27,903 nucleotides of DNA from a virus: positions 1-27,903 of IMG/VR virus record IMGVR_UViG_3300023110_001019, one strand, 5' to 3'. A model generated the notes under the pieces. The model worked only from the letters and a program-made list of their open reading frames with translations. It searched no databases and was not told where the DNA came from. This document shows, piece by piece, positions 14,013 to 21,757 of the stretch; positions within the stretch are counted from its first letter, which is position 1; each line of letters starts with the position of its first letter. The position numbers were made by a program, and so were the translations under genes.

Positions 14013-16777
14013 TTTTTACAACTCCAATATCTTGCTTTCCATTTAGGTCCTGGATTATCACAGTTGTGTCTTGCTCTAAAGCTTCTTCTTCTAGCAGGAT
14101 TATCTCTTTTAATTTCCATATTAGGATCACCAAATGATACTTTTACTACGTTACCTTTTTCGTTTTTTGTATAAACGTAAAACTTTTTAGAACCACCTCT
14201 TACAGGTTTATTCAAGGTTACTGTTTTACCTTGATAATCTGCTTCATTTATTTGAGATGGATAAATACCCCACTCGTCAGCTTCTTCATTCATAAAATCT
14301 TTAAATGATAATTTAAAGCCTTCACTTGCACCCAAGTCTTTTCTCATTTCTGCTTTAGATTTGTTGTATTTTCTTTGAAATTCTTCCGCATCCAATCCAC
14401 CTTCTTCTTTTGATTTAAGGTCAATAGCGATGTCTTTCATTCTTCCTTCTTGCATATTTGTATTGGTGTCAATCACTTTGTTAAACATTTTATTGTATGT
14501 TTCTTCAATTTTAGATTGCCACTCTTCCCCATATCTTTCCTTATATTTATTAATCGTTTCTTCTTTAGTTGCCCATTCTTCTATATCTTTTAACTCAACT
14601 TTTTTATTCATTGGTTTCATATCCTTATCTGCATTAACATTAATTAAATTATCACTATGTTTACTTGGTTTGTAAGGACCACCTTGGAATTTTGAACTAT
14701 AATGTTTTTCTCCAGGTGTTAATAATGAAGTATATTTTGCATAATCGTGGCCTATATCGTATGCCTCTGGCATTCCTGTATCGCTAAATTCATTACCTCT
14801 ATGATGAGGTTCTTTTTCGTTTTTTGTTTTTAACTCACCATACATTTGTTTGAAACGCTTTGTATGTTTACTAGGTTTTGTTTTTGCCACTTTGTCAGCG
14901 GGTGATTGTTTGTAAGCACTCTTATCACTATCAGACTTTTTACCTTGTTTTTCTAAATGTCTATCGTGTGCTTTCTTTTCTTTATCACTTAAACCAGCAA
15001 CATATTTTTTAGGTTGATCTGTTTCTTTATCATATTTTAGTTTTCTTGCTCTTTCCTCTAACTTAATAGGGTAGACAGGAGTTTCCATTATATTGTAAAG
15101 CCATGATTTATGTAATTTCATATTTTCGTCCTCTAAGGTAACATAGTTTGTTCCTCTTCGTACTATGACACCAGTAATGTTTGTTTCAACATCATCAACT
15201 ATATCTCCTACATCATATAGATGCTCTGAAATATATTTGTCCCTTAGTGTCATTTTTTCTAACTCCTCTTTTGTGGAGGCAGTTATAAATGGTTTGAATC
15301 TAAATGCACCTGCACCATGATCTATGGATGCAGCTAACATCATTCCTTTTCTTACATTTTTAAATAGGTCTTGTGCATTTTTTGAATTAGCAAAACTTGA
15401 TGGTAGACCTTTTTTAAATGTATCAAAGTCTTTATCTTTAGCAGCTGCTCTCATTTTACTTGCACTCATACCTGTTGCACCATCAGCATCTGGATCTCTT
15501 TCTCCTGCTGATGCCACATTTATACTATCAAAGTCATATAGACCGTGTCGGCTCTTAACGCCGTTATATTTTTTTAAGATAGTATCAAATTCTCTTACTC
15601 TATCTGAACCTGCAACAAACGTAACATTAGAATAACCTTTTTTGTATAGTTCAGTAGCAATATCTAATATCATATTTGAAGGGTTTAACATTATGTTTCT
15701 AGCGTGTCTAGGAAACATTTGTTTCATTGTTGCAAGTTTAACTCTTGCGTTCAATGGATTTTTACTTGTGTCTTCACTCTTACTTAAATAAATTTTGTAA
15801 TCATCTGTTCTTTGTTGTGCCACTTTGTTAATAAGTTTTTCGTGTCCTATTGTTGGTGGATTAAATCGGCCAAAGGTAAATGCAATTGATCTACCCTTGG
15901 CCTCTTTTATTTTTGATAATGATTTCAGTTCGTCTGGTGATATTTTGCCATCTTCCATAATCTCTTTCAACTTTTTGAAAAATTTGAGATAATGATACTT
16001 TTCTAACATTTTATAAATCACATTCTTGGGAAGTCGGTTCTTTATACCAAACTTTCTGATTTCGTCTGGTGACATATCTGTACTAAAAGCATCCTTTCGG
16101 TCTGCAATAGTTTTGTCACCAATATCAATTAGAGTGTTAATAGAAGATTTAATTTCGTCTAACTTTTTTGAAACTAAACTTGACAAGTTCTTTATGTCGT
16201 CACCTGTTAAGTCTTTTAGTTCCTCATAATCAATCATATCTCTTACAAGTTCACCTTTAACAACATCTATTTCAGAAACACGCTTCTGAAAATCCGTAAC
16301 GTATTTTTCAGGTTCAAAGGTGCCAGGTTCTGGTTTTTTGATCCACTTGTTAGAGTCGATATCAAAAGTACCATCAGCCATGTCCCTTGCCTTATTAAAT
16401 GTTACAGGATCTATGATGGAAAAGTAGTTGATAGGATGCTGTGTGCCTGGTATGTTTTTACCGTTTATCTGTCCTTGATATTCTCTAATCTCATCATGTA
16501 CCTTTTCTTGTTCTTCTTTTGAACCAGGTATATCAAATAAGATATTAATGTCAAGGTCTGCATCAGCTCTATATTGTTTTGTAAGTATTGAACCAATTAA
16601 GGTATACTTAACTACTTTACCAAATTTTTCAAATGTCTTTATACCATCTAATACTAATTTTTTTACTGATGGTTTTAATACTGGATTAGGAGTATCTGCT
16701 TTATCAAATACACCTTTTGCATATGTTTGTCTTGGTATGTCAATTATAGACTCTTTTAAAAAATCTTTAAATCTCAT
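14006..16777 (-). CDS. Giant fusion: nucleotidyltransferase + NMN-adenylyltransferase-like + C-terminal phage modules (923 aa)
   Basis: Domains in order: the tag MRFKDFLKES (1-10); a pol-beta-type nucleotidyltransferase (about 30-150) with GS at 62-63 and DLD at 74-76; a helical linker; and a cytidylyltransferase/NMN-adenylyltransferase-like domain (about 290-450). That last domain has 'FGRFNPPTIGHEKL' (TxGH signature), 'VAGSDRVREF' and 'MSASKMR' near 436, the counterpart of ISSTxxR. Next come a small beta module 'DVGDIVDDVETNITGVIVRRGTNYVTLED', a Lys-rich region, an internal tag-like 'LSFKDFMNEEADEWG' with INEA, and a C-terminal 'SFRARHNCDNPGPKWKARYWSCKKW'. The last motif recurs at the end of T4-like marine phage proteins. 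Both catalytic signatures look intact. It may act in NAD metabolism or nucleotidyl transfer on RNA or protein. Tag and internal Glu-Ala junctions suggest processing by the prohead protease; this is inference. Confidence 0.8.
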   Translation of the reverse strand: MRFKDFLKESIIDIPRQTYAKGVFDKADTPNPVLKPSVKKLVLDGIKTFEKFGKVVKYTLIGSILTKQYRADADLDINILFDIPGSKEEQEKVHDEIREYQGQINGKNIPGTQHPINYFSIIDPVTFNKARDMADGTFDIDSNKWIKKPEPGTFEPEKYVTDFQKRVSEIDVVKGELVRDMIDYEELKDLTGDDIKNLSSLVSKKLDEIKSSINTLIDIGDKTIADRKDAFSTDMSPDEIRKFGIKNRLPKNVIYKMLEKYHYLKFFKKLKEIMEDGKISPDELKSLSKIKEAKGRSIAFTFGRFNPPTIGHEKLINKVAQQRTDDYKIYLSKSEDTSKNPLNARVKLATMKQMFPRHARNIMLNPSNMILDIATELYKKGYSNVTFVAGSDRVREFDTILKKYNGVKSRHGLYDFDSINVASAGERDPDADGATGMSASKMRAAAKDKDFDTFKKGLPSSFANSKNAQDLFKNVRKGMMLAASIDHGAGAFRFKPFITASTKEELEKMTLRDKYISEHLYDVGDIVDDVETNITGVIVRRGTNYVTLEDENMKLHKSWLYNIMETPVYPIKLEERARKLKYDKETDQPKKYVAGLSDKEKKAHDRHLEKQGKKSDSDKSAYKQSPADKVAKTKPSKHTKRFKQMYGELKTKNEKEPHHRGNEFSDTGMPEAYDIGHDYAKYTSLLTPGEKHYSSKFQGGPYKPSKHSDNLINVNADKDMKPMNKKVELKDIEEWATKEETINKYKERYGEEWQSKIEETYNKMFNKVIDTNTNMQEGRMKDIAIDLKSKEEGGLDAEEFQRKYNKSKAEMRKDLGASEGFKLSFKDFMNEEADEWGIYPSQINEADYQGKTVTLNKPVRGGSKKFYVYTKNEKGNVVKVSFGDPNMEIKRDNPARRRSFRARHNCDNPGPKWKARYWSCKKW

Positions 16778-17463
16778 TTTCTTTTTCTAGCCTCTAATTC
16801 TTTTTTCATCCATTGTTTTGCAATATAATTTTGTACAGGTTGTCTTAAAAATCCTCTTACTACTTTACCTATTCTGTTCATGGTTAAAGTAACTAATTCC
16901 AAATCTGATTTGTTATTATCAACAACCAAAAAGTTACTCATACCAAATAGTTTTTGAAACTTACCAATGTTATCTTGTACACCTTTCCAACTTGACTTTG
17001 TAATATATTCAGGTATACTTCTTTCACGTCTAGCATTTCTTGCCAAGGCCACATCTAAAGTTGTATTTACAAATACCATATAACAATCATAACCCATTTG
17101 TTTTAACATATTGTGTTGTCTAGCAACCATATCATAATCTCTTCCTGTACTGTCAACAACTAAACCAAGTCTACCTTCTACATATTTATCTAACTGTGAG
17201 ATAGCAACTCTTTTAGCAGCCTTTCTTACAATATCTCTAAAATATGTTTCTTCATCTGGCATACTCAAAGATAAGTTTGCCTTTTTTAAATTTCTTTCAA
17301 AAGCAATATCTGAATTTACAACTTTTAATCCTGTACCAGAAAACGTACTTTGTGTTACAAATGTTTTACCTGAACCAGGACCACCAGCAAGAAAAAATGC
17401 TTTAAATATTCCTGGGTCGTAAACACCCTCTGCTAAATGTTGTATAAAACTATTTACTTTCAT
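16774..17463 (-). CDS. Zeta-toxin-like P-loop kinase with capsid-targeting-like N-terminus (229 aa)
   Basis: P-loop GGPGSGKT at 27-34, then 'VVNSDIAFE' (a substrate-binding Asp typical of zeta-toxin and polynucleotide kinases), 'LVVDSTGRDYD' and 'NARRERSIPEYI', which provides lid arginines. The C-terminus is basic (KKELEARKRK). Zeta-type kinases phosphorylate UDP-N-acetylglucosamine or other small molecules; related phage kinases act on nucleic-acid ends. The substrate cannot be read here. The N-terminal MKVNSFIQHLAEG, ahead of the kinase fold, resembles the block's shared tag with a junction at LAE-G. It overlaps the upstream adenylate kinase gene by 14 bases and the downstream fusion gene by four. 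Confidence 0.82.
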   Translation of the reverse strand: MKVNSFIQHLAEGVYDPGIFKAFFLAGGPGSGKTFVTQSTFSGTGLKVVNSDIAFERNLKKANLSLSMPDEETYFRDIVRKAAKRVAISQLDKYVEGRLGLVVDSTGRDYDMVARQHNMLKQMGYDCYMVFVNTTLDVALARNARRERSIPEYITKSSWKGVQDNIGKFQKLFGMSNFLVVDNNKSDLELVTLTMNRIGKVVRGFLRQPVQNYIAKQWMKKELEARKRK

Positions 17464-18037
17464 TTTCTATTCTCTTAATAATTTCGTTAGCAGTTTCTTC
17501 AGGTGTACCACCTTCTGCTTTTATTTCTAAAAATCCTGGTTTCTTTTTTAAATATTCTATTACAGGACCTGTTTCTTTTTTATATAATTCTATTCTGTTA
17601 CCTATAATTTCTTCCGTATCGTCTGCACGACCTCTTGCAAGTAATCTTCTCATTACTTCTTCAGTACTAACATCTAAAAATACAGCATAGTCATATCCTA
17701 TTTCTGATTTTTCCATATCTTGTACTTGTTGCATATATCTTGGCCATCCATCTAATACATAACCTTGTGGTGATTGTTCTACTTTCTTTTTAATTAATTC
17801 TAATACTATCTCATTAGGAACAAACTCACCTTTTGATACTATATCTTTTGCAATCTGTCCTATTTCTGTACCTTTTTCAATTTCTTTTCTTAACATGCCA
17901 CCTGGATAAATGTGTGTAATATTAAAGTGTTTAATTAAGTATTCTGTATAGGTCGATTTACCTGACCCAGGGCCACCTAACATAATAATTCTCATTCGGC
18001 CTAATTTTTCAAATATAAAATCTCTAAAACTTTTCAT
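17450..18037 (-). CDS. adk: Adenylate kinase, short form, with 14-residue N-terminal tag (195 aa)
   Basis: Interconverts ATP + AMP and 2 ADP. GGPGSGKST (21-29), 'YPGGMLRKEI' (AMP-binding), 'GEFVPNEIV', 'GYVLDGWPR' and 'RLLARGRADDTEEIIGNRI' are the canonical ADK motifs; the large lid is replaced by a short loop. Ordinary adenylate kinases start right at the first strand, which here is MRIIML at residue 15. The extra MKSFRDFIFEKLGR is therefore an addition, and it matches the tag on neighbouring proteins (I/L-x-E junction at FIFE). Starting at residue 15 is possible, but the longer start gives the usual one-base overlap with the preceding stop, so I keep it. Confidence 0.9.
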   Translation of the reverse strand: MKSFRDFIFEKLGRMRIIMLGGPGSGKSTYTEYLIKHFNITHIYPGGMLRKEIEKGTEIGQIAKDIVSKGEFVPNEIVLELIKKKVEQSPQGYVLDGWPRYMQQVQDMEKSEIGYDYAVFLDVSTEEVMRRLLARGRADDTEEIIGNRIELYKKETGPVIEYLKKKPGFLEIKAEGGTPEETANEIIKRIENESK

Positions 18038-18840
18038 TATGCGTTATCTACCAATACAATTGTAAAGTCTCCTGATATTGTTGCGTTAGAAGAACCTTTT
18101 ACTCTTAAATCAATATCAGTTTTTTCTGTTAATTTTAATGGCACAGGAAAATCAATTGATTGATTACCTTGGTTTAGTGACAAAGTTGATTGTACTCTAA
18201 ACGCACCACCAAATGGTCGTTGAAATAAAAATAAATCAACGACTTGGTTTTTAGATGCACTAGCATTTATGTTCATTAAATAACCTGTCTTATCTGCTGG
18301 TATTGTATAGATACATTGTAATGTTTGTCCCATATCAGCTGCAATTTCTGTTACAATTGTTGAACCTCTTTTAACGTGAATATCACCAACATTGGTAGCA
18401 GTTACCATAAAAGCACGATTAACTCTGGAGAAAGTTTGTGTACCTGAAACTGGTGTTGAACCTGTCAATGTTAATGTTTCTGTAGCTTCTTCATAGTTTT
18501 CATCTAAACCTGTAATGGTTACATCTGTTGTATCTGAACCTGATGAGGATTCTACCGTAATTGTACCTGCTGAATATGTCCAATCATATAAAGCATTTGC
18601 TGTTGTATCTGCTCTTGTCCATACAGTTGACATTGTAGATACAGCGGTTTCAAAAACAGCTCCATATTTGTGAATACCTGAATATCCGTCAACTAATCCA
18701 GCTGCAATCGGTACATTCGAAGCCGCACCAAATGTATTAATAATATTACCGTCTTTATCAGCAAGCATTTGAACCTCAAAAACCGTTCTATCGTGTCCAA
18801 AAGGTCCGTATTGTTGTAAGTCTTTTCTCCAGTTTGCCAT
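18037..18840 (-). CDS. Putative virion structural protein (267 aa)
   Basis: Starts MANWRKDLQQYGPFGHD and is almost entirely beta-rich: 'VESSSGSDTTDVTITGLDENYEEATETLTLTG', 'FMVTATNVGDIHVKRG', 'IPADKTGYLMNINASASKN', 'VDLFLFQRPFGGAFRVQ' and a final 'DFTIVLVDN'. This type is common in marine T4-like phages and usually annotated as a structural or capsid-decorating protein. It has no tag or signal peptide. It follows the ligase-like gene by five bases and is coupled to adk by one base. Confidence 0.75.
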   Translation of the reverse strand: MANWRKDLQQYGPFGHDRTVFEVQMLADKDGNIINTFGAASNVPIAAGLVDGYSGIHKYGAVFETAVSTMSTVWTRADTTANALYDWTYSAGTITVESSSGSDTTDVTITGLDENYEEATETLTLTGSTPVSGTQTFSRVNRAFMVTATNVGDIHVKRGSTIVTEIAADMGQTLQCIYTIPADKTGYLMNINASASKNQVVDLFLFQRPFGGAFRVQSTLSLNQGNQSIDFPVPLKLTEKTDIDLRVKGSSNATISGDFTIVLVDNA

Positions 18841-18845
18841 ATTTT

Positions 18846-20069
18846 TTATCCTTTAATCCAATTTTTTGCTAAAGTAAAGTTTGCGGTACTAAACTCTAGT
18901 CTATCTACTAATTTTACTGCGTTGCCCATTCTATCTACAGCAACATAACCTTCAGGATTTGTTACTTCAAACCCATTACCTTTTTGTAAGAAAGTTCCTA
19001 TTGATTTAATTTGATTCATTTTACTTACAAGATAATTTTTAACTCTTTGTAAAGTTACATAACTTGCAATCGCAAAATATATTTCATTATCATATCTGTC
19101 AATAAATTTTAAACCATCATCTCTTATTGTTTTGTATTTACTTTTTGCAGCTTCTGTTTTTTTACTTGACATTTCATCATCTAAAACTGAAGCATAGTAC
19201 TTTCTAAAATCTGATTGTAAACCTTTTACGTTACCTATAGTTTGACCTTCTCTTATTTTTGTATTGAAGAAAATCTTTAGTCTTGCACCAACTGATAACA
19301 TATTAGTTTGTCTTTTTAATAAATCTAAAATAACTTTACCTTTTGAAATTGATCCCATTGCCATTCTTAACATACCATCATACTGATCACTTTCAGCAGT
19401 TGTAAATGTAGCAACACCAGACGAGTCTTTATAACTTGCGTCATCAAAGAATACTGATGGCGTCTTTGTAAAACGATTTACATTGACGCCAAAGCTTGCT
19501 TTTAGGTTAGACATCTTTCGGCCATTGTAAGTAGTGTGAAAGATTATGCCTAACTTAGCTTTTTTAATTCTTTTAGCAAGATCAGTATTTTCTGGAACAG
19601 CATATGTTATAGTGTTTGGTGTAAACGCAATAGCATCTTCACCTCGTATAGATACCGACTTAATATCTCCTGATGTAAATAACAAGTCACCTTGTACGAC
19701 ACCTTGTATACCAAGTTTAGGTAATTCTTTTAAACAGATTGATAATTTATCTACTAAACCACCAGAGTGATTTTTTCTTATATCTGCTTGAGTGTAATTG
19801 ATTTTAGGAGTAACGTTGAATACAGATTTTGATCCAACAAAGAATTTGCCATTTTCAGGATTGATACCACAAAATACTGCTGGTGCACCATCCCATTTAA
19901 CGGATACGTTTAATTTTCTACGAGATGAACCAGTCAGCATATTTCTTAATGATTTAAGAAATTCTACTGCGTTAAGGCCACCTTGGTAACCGTTATTAAT
20001 AATTTCGTCTTCTAAATGTTCTAAATGAGTATTTTTTGCCTCATTAAGATATTGTTTAAAACTATACAT
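18846..20069 (-). CDS. Ligase-like covalent nucleotidyltransferase with capsid-targeting-like N-terminus (407 aa; DUF6267-like)
   Basis: The motif VSVKWDGAPAVF (55-66) matches motif I (KxDG) of DNA/RNA ligases and capping enzymes; Lys58 would carry the nucleotide. 'GKFFVGSKSVF' (about 74-84) fits motif III and 'GVVQGDLLF' (123-131) resembles motif IIIa. Later motifs are less clear. Proteins of this form in cyanophages are annotated as unknown function (DUF6267, from memory). The substrate may be RNA or a nicked nucleic acid. The N-terminal MYSFKQYLNEAKN is a strong tag match with an LNE-A junction. It is headed by both a perfect sigma70 promoter and an upstream late promoter, with GGGAG next to the start, so it may be made early and late. 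Confidence 0.75.
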   Translation of the reverse strand: MYSFKQYLNEAKNTHLEHLEDEIINNGYQGGLNAVEFLKSLRNMLTGSSRRKLNVSVKWDGAPAVFCGINPENGKFFVGSKSVFNVTPKINYTQADIRKNHSGGLVDKLSICLKELPKLGIQGVVQGDLLFTSGDIKSVSIRGEDAIAFTPNTITYAVPENTDLAKRIKKAKLGIIFHTTYNGRKMSNLKASFGVNVNRFTKTPSVFFDDASYKDSSGVATFTTAESDQYDGMLRMAMGSISKGKVILDLLKRQTNMLSVGARLKIFFNTKIREGQTIGNVKGLQSDFRKYYASVLDDEMSSKKTEAAKSKYKTIRDDGLKFIDRYDNEIYFAIASYVTLQRVKNYLVSKMNQIKSIGTFLQKGNGFEVTNPEGYVAVDRMGNAVKLVDRLEFSTANFTLAKNWIKG

Positions 20070-20087
20070 TTGTCTCCCACTATATCC

Positions 20088-20116
20088 ATTATATCAAAAA
20101 ATTACGCTTTTGTCAA
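20088..20116 (-). promoter_or_regulatory. Perfect sigma70 promoter for the ligase-like gene
   Basis: TTGACA (20111-20116), exactly 17 bases, TATAAT (20088-20093) on the minus strand: full consensus. The -35 box lies within a small inverted repeat CGCTT-N5-AAGCG (20105-20119). Start of transcription would be near 20081, with GGGAG just before the ATG. Confidence 0.88.
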
Positions 20117-20121
20117 GCGAA

Positions 20122-20151
20122 AAATCACTATATTCCATACATAAATCACTA
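20122..20151. repeat. Direct repeat AAATCACTA, 21-bp period
   Basis: AAATCACTA occurs at 20122-20130 and 20143-20151, two helical turns apart, between the sigma70 promoter and the late promoter of the minus-strand operon. Repeats phased by 21 bp usually mark sites for a dimeric or cooperative regulator. Confidence 0.5.
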
Positions 20152-20161
20152 CTTACTAGAC

Positions 20162-20169
20162 TATTTATA
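20162..20169 (-). promoter_or_regulatory. T4-type late promoter (TATAAATA) upstream of the ligase-like gene
   Basis: Exact TATAAATA on the minus strand, 92 bases before the ATG at 20069 and upstream of the sigma70 promoter. This gives the long minus-strand operon a second, late start. The predicted leader would be about 85 bases and would contain the AAATCACTA repeats. Confidence 0.7.
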
Positions 20170-20193
20170 ACACCTATAAACCTTGATTTTATT

Positions 20194-20223
20194 AAGTGAA
20201 AAATATTGAATGGTTTTTCACTT
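20194..20223. repeat. Perfect 10-bp inverted repeat in the divergent control region
   Basis: AAGTGAAAAA (20194-20203), ten-base spacer, TTTTTCACTT (20214-20223). The right arm touches the -35 box of the plus-strand promoter, as expected for an operator. In RNA it would form a weak AT-rich hairpin. The arms share TCACT with the nearby direct repeats. Confidence 0.6.
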
Positions 20224-20250
20224 GAATTCCTGCTTTTTCTGATGTATAGT
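20222..20250 (+). promoter_or_regulatory. Sigma70 promoter for the plus-strand gene
   Basis: TTGAAT (20222-20227), 17-base spacer, TATAGT (20245-20250). It is the only plus-strand promoter I recognise and lies about 35 bases ahead of the chosen start codon. Confidence 0.75.
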
Positions 20251-20285
20251 AGCAGTATATGTTAAACAATATGAAAGGATATAAA

Positions 20286-20474
20286 ATGACAATTCAAAAA
20301 GACTATGATGTTATGAAAAACAAAGTTGATAAATTATTAGAAAAAATAGATACTTTAGTTGGTGATTTTGATGAAAAGTATGATGTTAATTTATCTAATG
20401 ATTTAAACTATAAATTAGATGAAGTATCTGATATGATTGATGACAATTATTCTGATACTGATTTTGAAGACTAA
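20286..20474 (+). CDS. Small acidic protein on the opposite strand (62 aa)
   Basis: The only plus-strand gene. I choose ATG at 20286 (MTIQKDYDVMKN) because AAAGGAT lies eight bases upstream; two earlier in-frame ATGs (20259, 20271) lack a ribosome site. The product has 15 Asp and 4 Glu against 7 Lys, net charge about -12, and two helical stretches with no other motif. It ends SDTDFED. Its own sigma70 promoter and divergent position fit an early host-takeover protein. Strong acidity could suit a DNA-mimic or an RNA-polymerase-binding protein, but no family is recognised. Its stop lies five bases from the convergent stop at 20480. Confidence 0.72.
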   Translation: MTIQKDYDVMKNKVDKLLEKIDTLVGDFDEKYDVNLSNDLNYKLDEVSDMIDDNYSDTDFED

Positions 20475-20479
20475 TTATA

Positions 20480-21739
20480 CTATTTTGCTATTATAAACTT
20501 ACCAGATTTAATGGTTCTACTTGATGTGTATTCAATAAAAGCTTGAACCATTTTATCATTTAATTTTTTATTTTTTTTATCAGTTTCATTTTTTTTAAAC
20601 CACTTATAGATAACTGGCATTATAGAGTTTGCTACATACAAAGCACTTAAAGTTGCTCGTTCAGCATCATATTTACTTTTAGCAGGATCTTTTAATTTTA
20701 TACCTGATTTAATTTTAAATTTTTTATTTGTTAATGCAATTTGTCTAGTGTATTCACTTATTCCTTTATTAAAAGCTGATGTTAAATTTTTAGCAAAATC
20801 AGAGTCAACAGTTGAAATTATACGAGCTATTAAAGGAATACCTACAACAGATCCACCTCTACCACCAGCACCTGTTACTTCTATTTCACATTTAACCGCT
20901 TTATTTACTCCGTAATTAGCACTATAAGCATCGTGTCTAATTTTTATTTTTTCTTTTTTGTTAGCACTAAAATATATTTTTATATCTCTTGTAATTGGTT
21001 TTGCTCTTGTATATAATTTACTCCAATCACTTACACCAAAATATTGTAAACTTGATAGATATTTTTCTTCGTCAGACCTAACAAAATTAACATTAACAAT
21101 ATTCACATTTTTTTCTGCCTTTTTTAGAGATAATGGTAACAAATCTCCTGAAGTTACAAGTTCCGAAGTAAGTTTATTTAAATCTGAAAATTTATAAGAT
21201 TTTTTTAATTTAGTTGAGGCTAACTCTACATCTTCAAGTATAATCTCGTTTGCCTTTTTTGACACAAAATAAATGTCAGCAGGACTCCATTTGTTTATAT
21301 CACCAAAATAATTTTTTTCATTAGTGTTGGCTAGATCAAAAAGATAAGATATATGCTCCATTGCATTAGCATCTCTACCCTTTTCTTTTTTAGCACCTCT
21401 TACATAAACTATATCTTGTAGTTTAGGACTTTTTATCTTTTTAAATTTACCACTAATTTTTTGTATATCGTTTAATAACTTTAAGGCAATATTAATTGAT
21501 GACTCATACCATCCATCTGCCTTTGTTAAAAAGGTCTCTATTTGAGATAATGTTATTTGGGGTGTATCTAATTTACTAAAAATATCTTCAATAACCTTTT
21601 TGTGTGTTTCTTTAAACAACGCATAGGTTGGATATTTTAAAAGGTCAAACTCTTGTTTAGTTGTGTTTATACCAAGATAATCTGCTATAGCACAAAATAA
21701 CGCTTGAGCTGCCTCTCCTTCTTTGGGTGAATCTGCCAT
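20480..21739 (-). CDS. Unknown phage protein (419 aa)
   Basis: Starts MADSPKEGEAAQALFCAIADYLG. The N-terminal half is helical with many Lys. The middle has 'FGVSDWSKLYTRAKPITRDIKIYFSA' and 'AVKCEIEVTGAGGRGGSVVGIPLIARIIS'; the Gly-rich loop could be a binding turn but is not a P-loop. The C-terminal part is helical and basic. No family recognised. A late promoter lies exactly five bases before the ATG and no ribosome site is present, so the message should be leaderless. It is therefore probably a late protein. Confidence 0.75.
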   Translation of the reverse strand: MADSPKEGEAAQALFCAIADYLGINTTKQEFDLLKYPTYALFKETHKKVIEDIFSKLDTPQITLSQIETFLTKADGWYESSINIALKLLNDIQKISGKFKKIKSPKLQDIVYVRGAKKEKGRDANAMEHISYLFDLANTNEKNYFGDINKWSPADIYFVSKKANEIILEDVELASTKLKKSYKFSDLNKLTSELVTSGDLLPLSLKKAEKNVNIVNVNFVRSDEEKYLSSLQYFGVSDWSKLYTRAKPITRDIKIYFSANKKEKIKIRHDAYSANYGVNKAVKCEIEVTGAGGRGGSVVGIPLIARIISTVDSDFAKNLTSAFNKGISEYTRQIALTNKKFKIKSGIKLKDPAKSKYDAERATLSALYVANSIMPVIYKWFKKNETDKKNKKLNDKMVQAFIEYTSSRTIKSGKFIIAK

Positions 21740-21744
21740 ACATA

Positions 21745-21752
21745 TATTTATA
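21745..21752 (-). promoter_or_regulatory. T4-type late promoter (TATAAATA), five bases before a start codon
   Basis: Exact TATAAATA on the minus strand followed by TATGT and the ATG at 21739. It fills most of the 18-base gap to the preceding gene. The surrounding TATATATA stretch leaves some chance of coincidence. Confidence 0.65.
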
Positions 21753-21757
21753 TATAT

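Noticed and set aside
14544-14551. AATAAATA on the minus strand inside the 923-residue gene
   Set aside because: It is within coding sequence and the nearest downstream ATG is out of frame, so it is probably chance.
17183-17190. GATAAATA on the minus strand inside the zeta-toxin-like kinase gene
   Set aside because: Internal to the gene with no in-frame start at a useful distance.
20231-20236. TGCTTT resembling a T4 MotA box ahead of the plus-strand gene
   Set aside because: It sits about 13 bases from the -10 centre, too close for a MotA site at -30, and a good -35 box is present instead.
20475-20479. Bidirectional terminator between the convergent genes
   Set aside because: Only five bases separate the stops and no inverted repeat is present around them.
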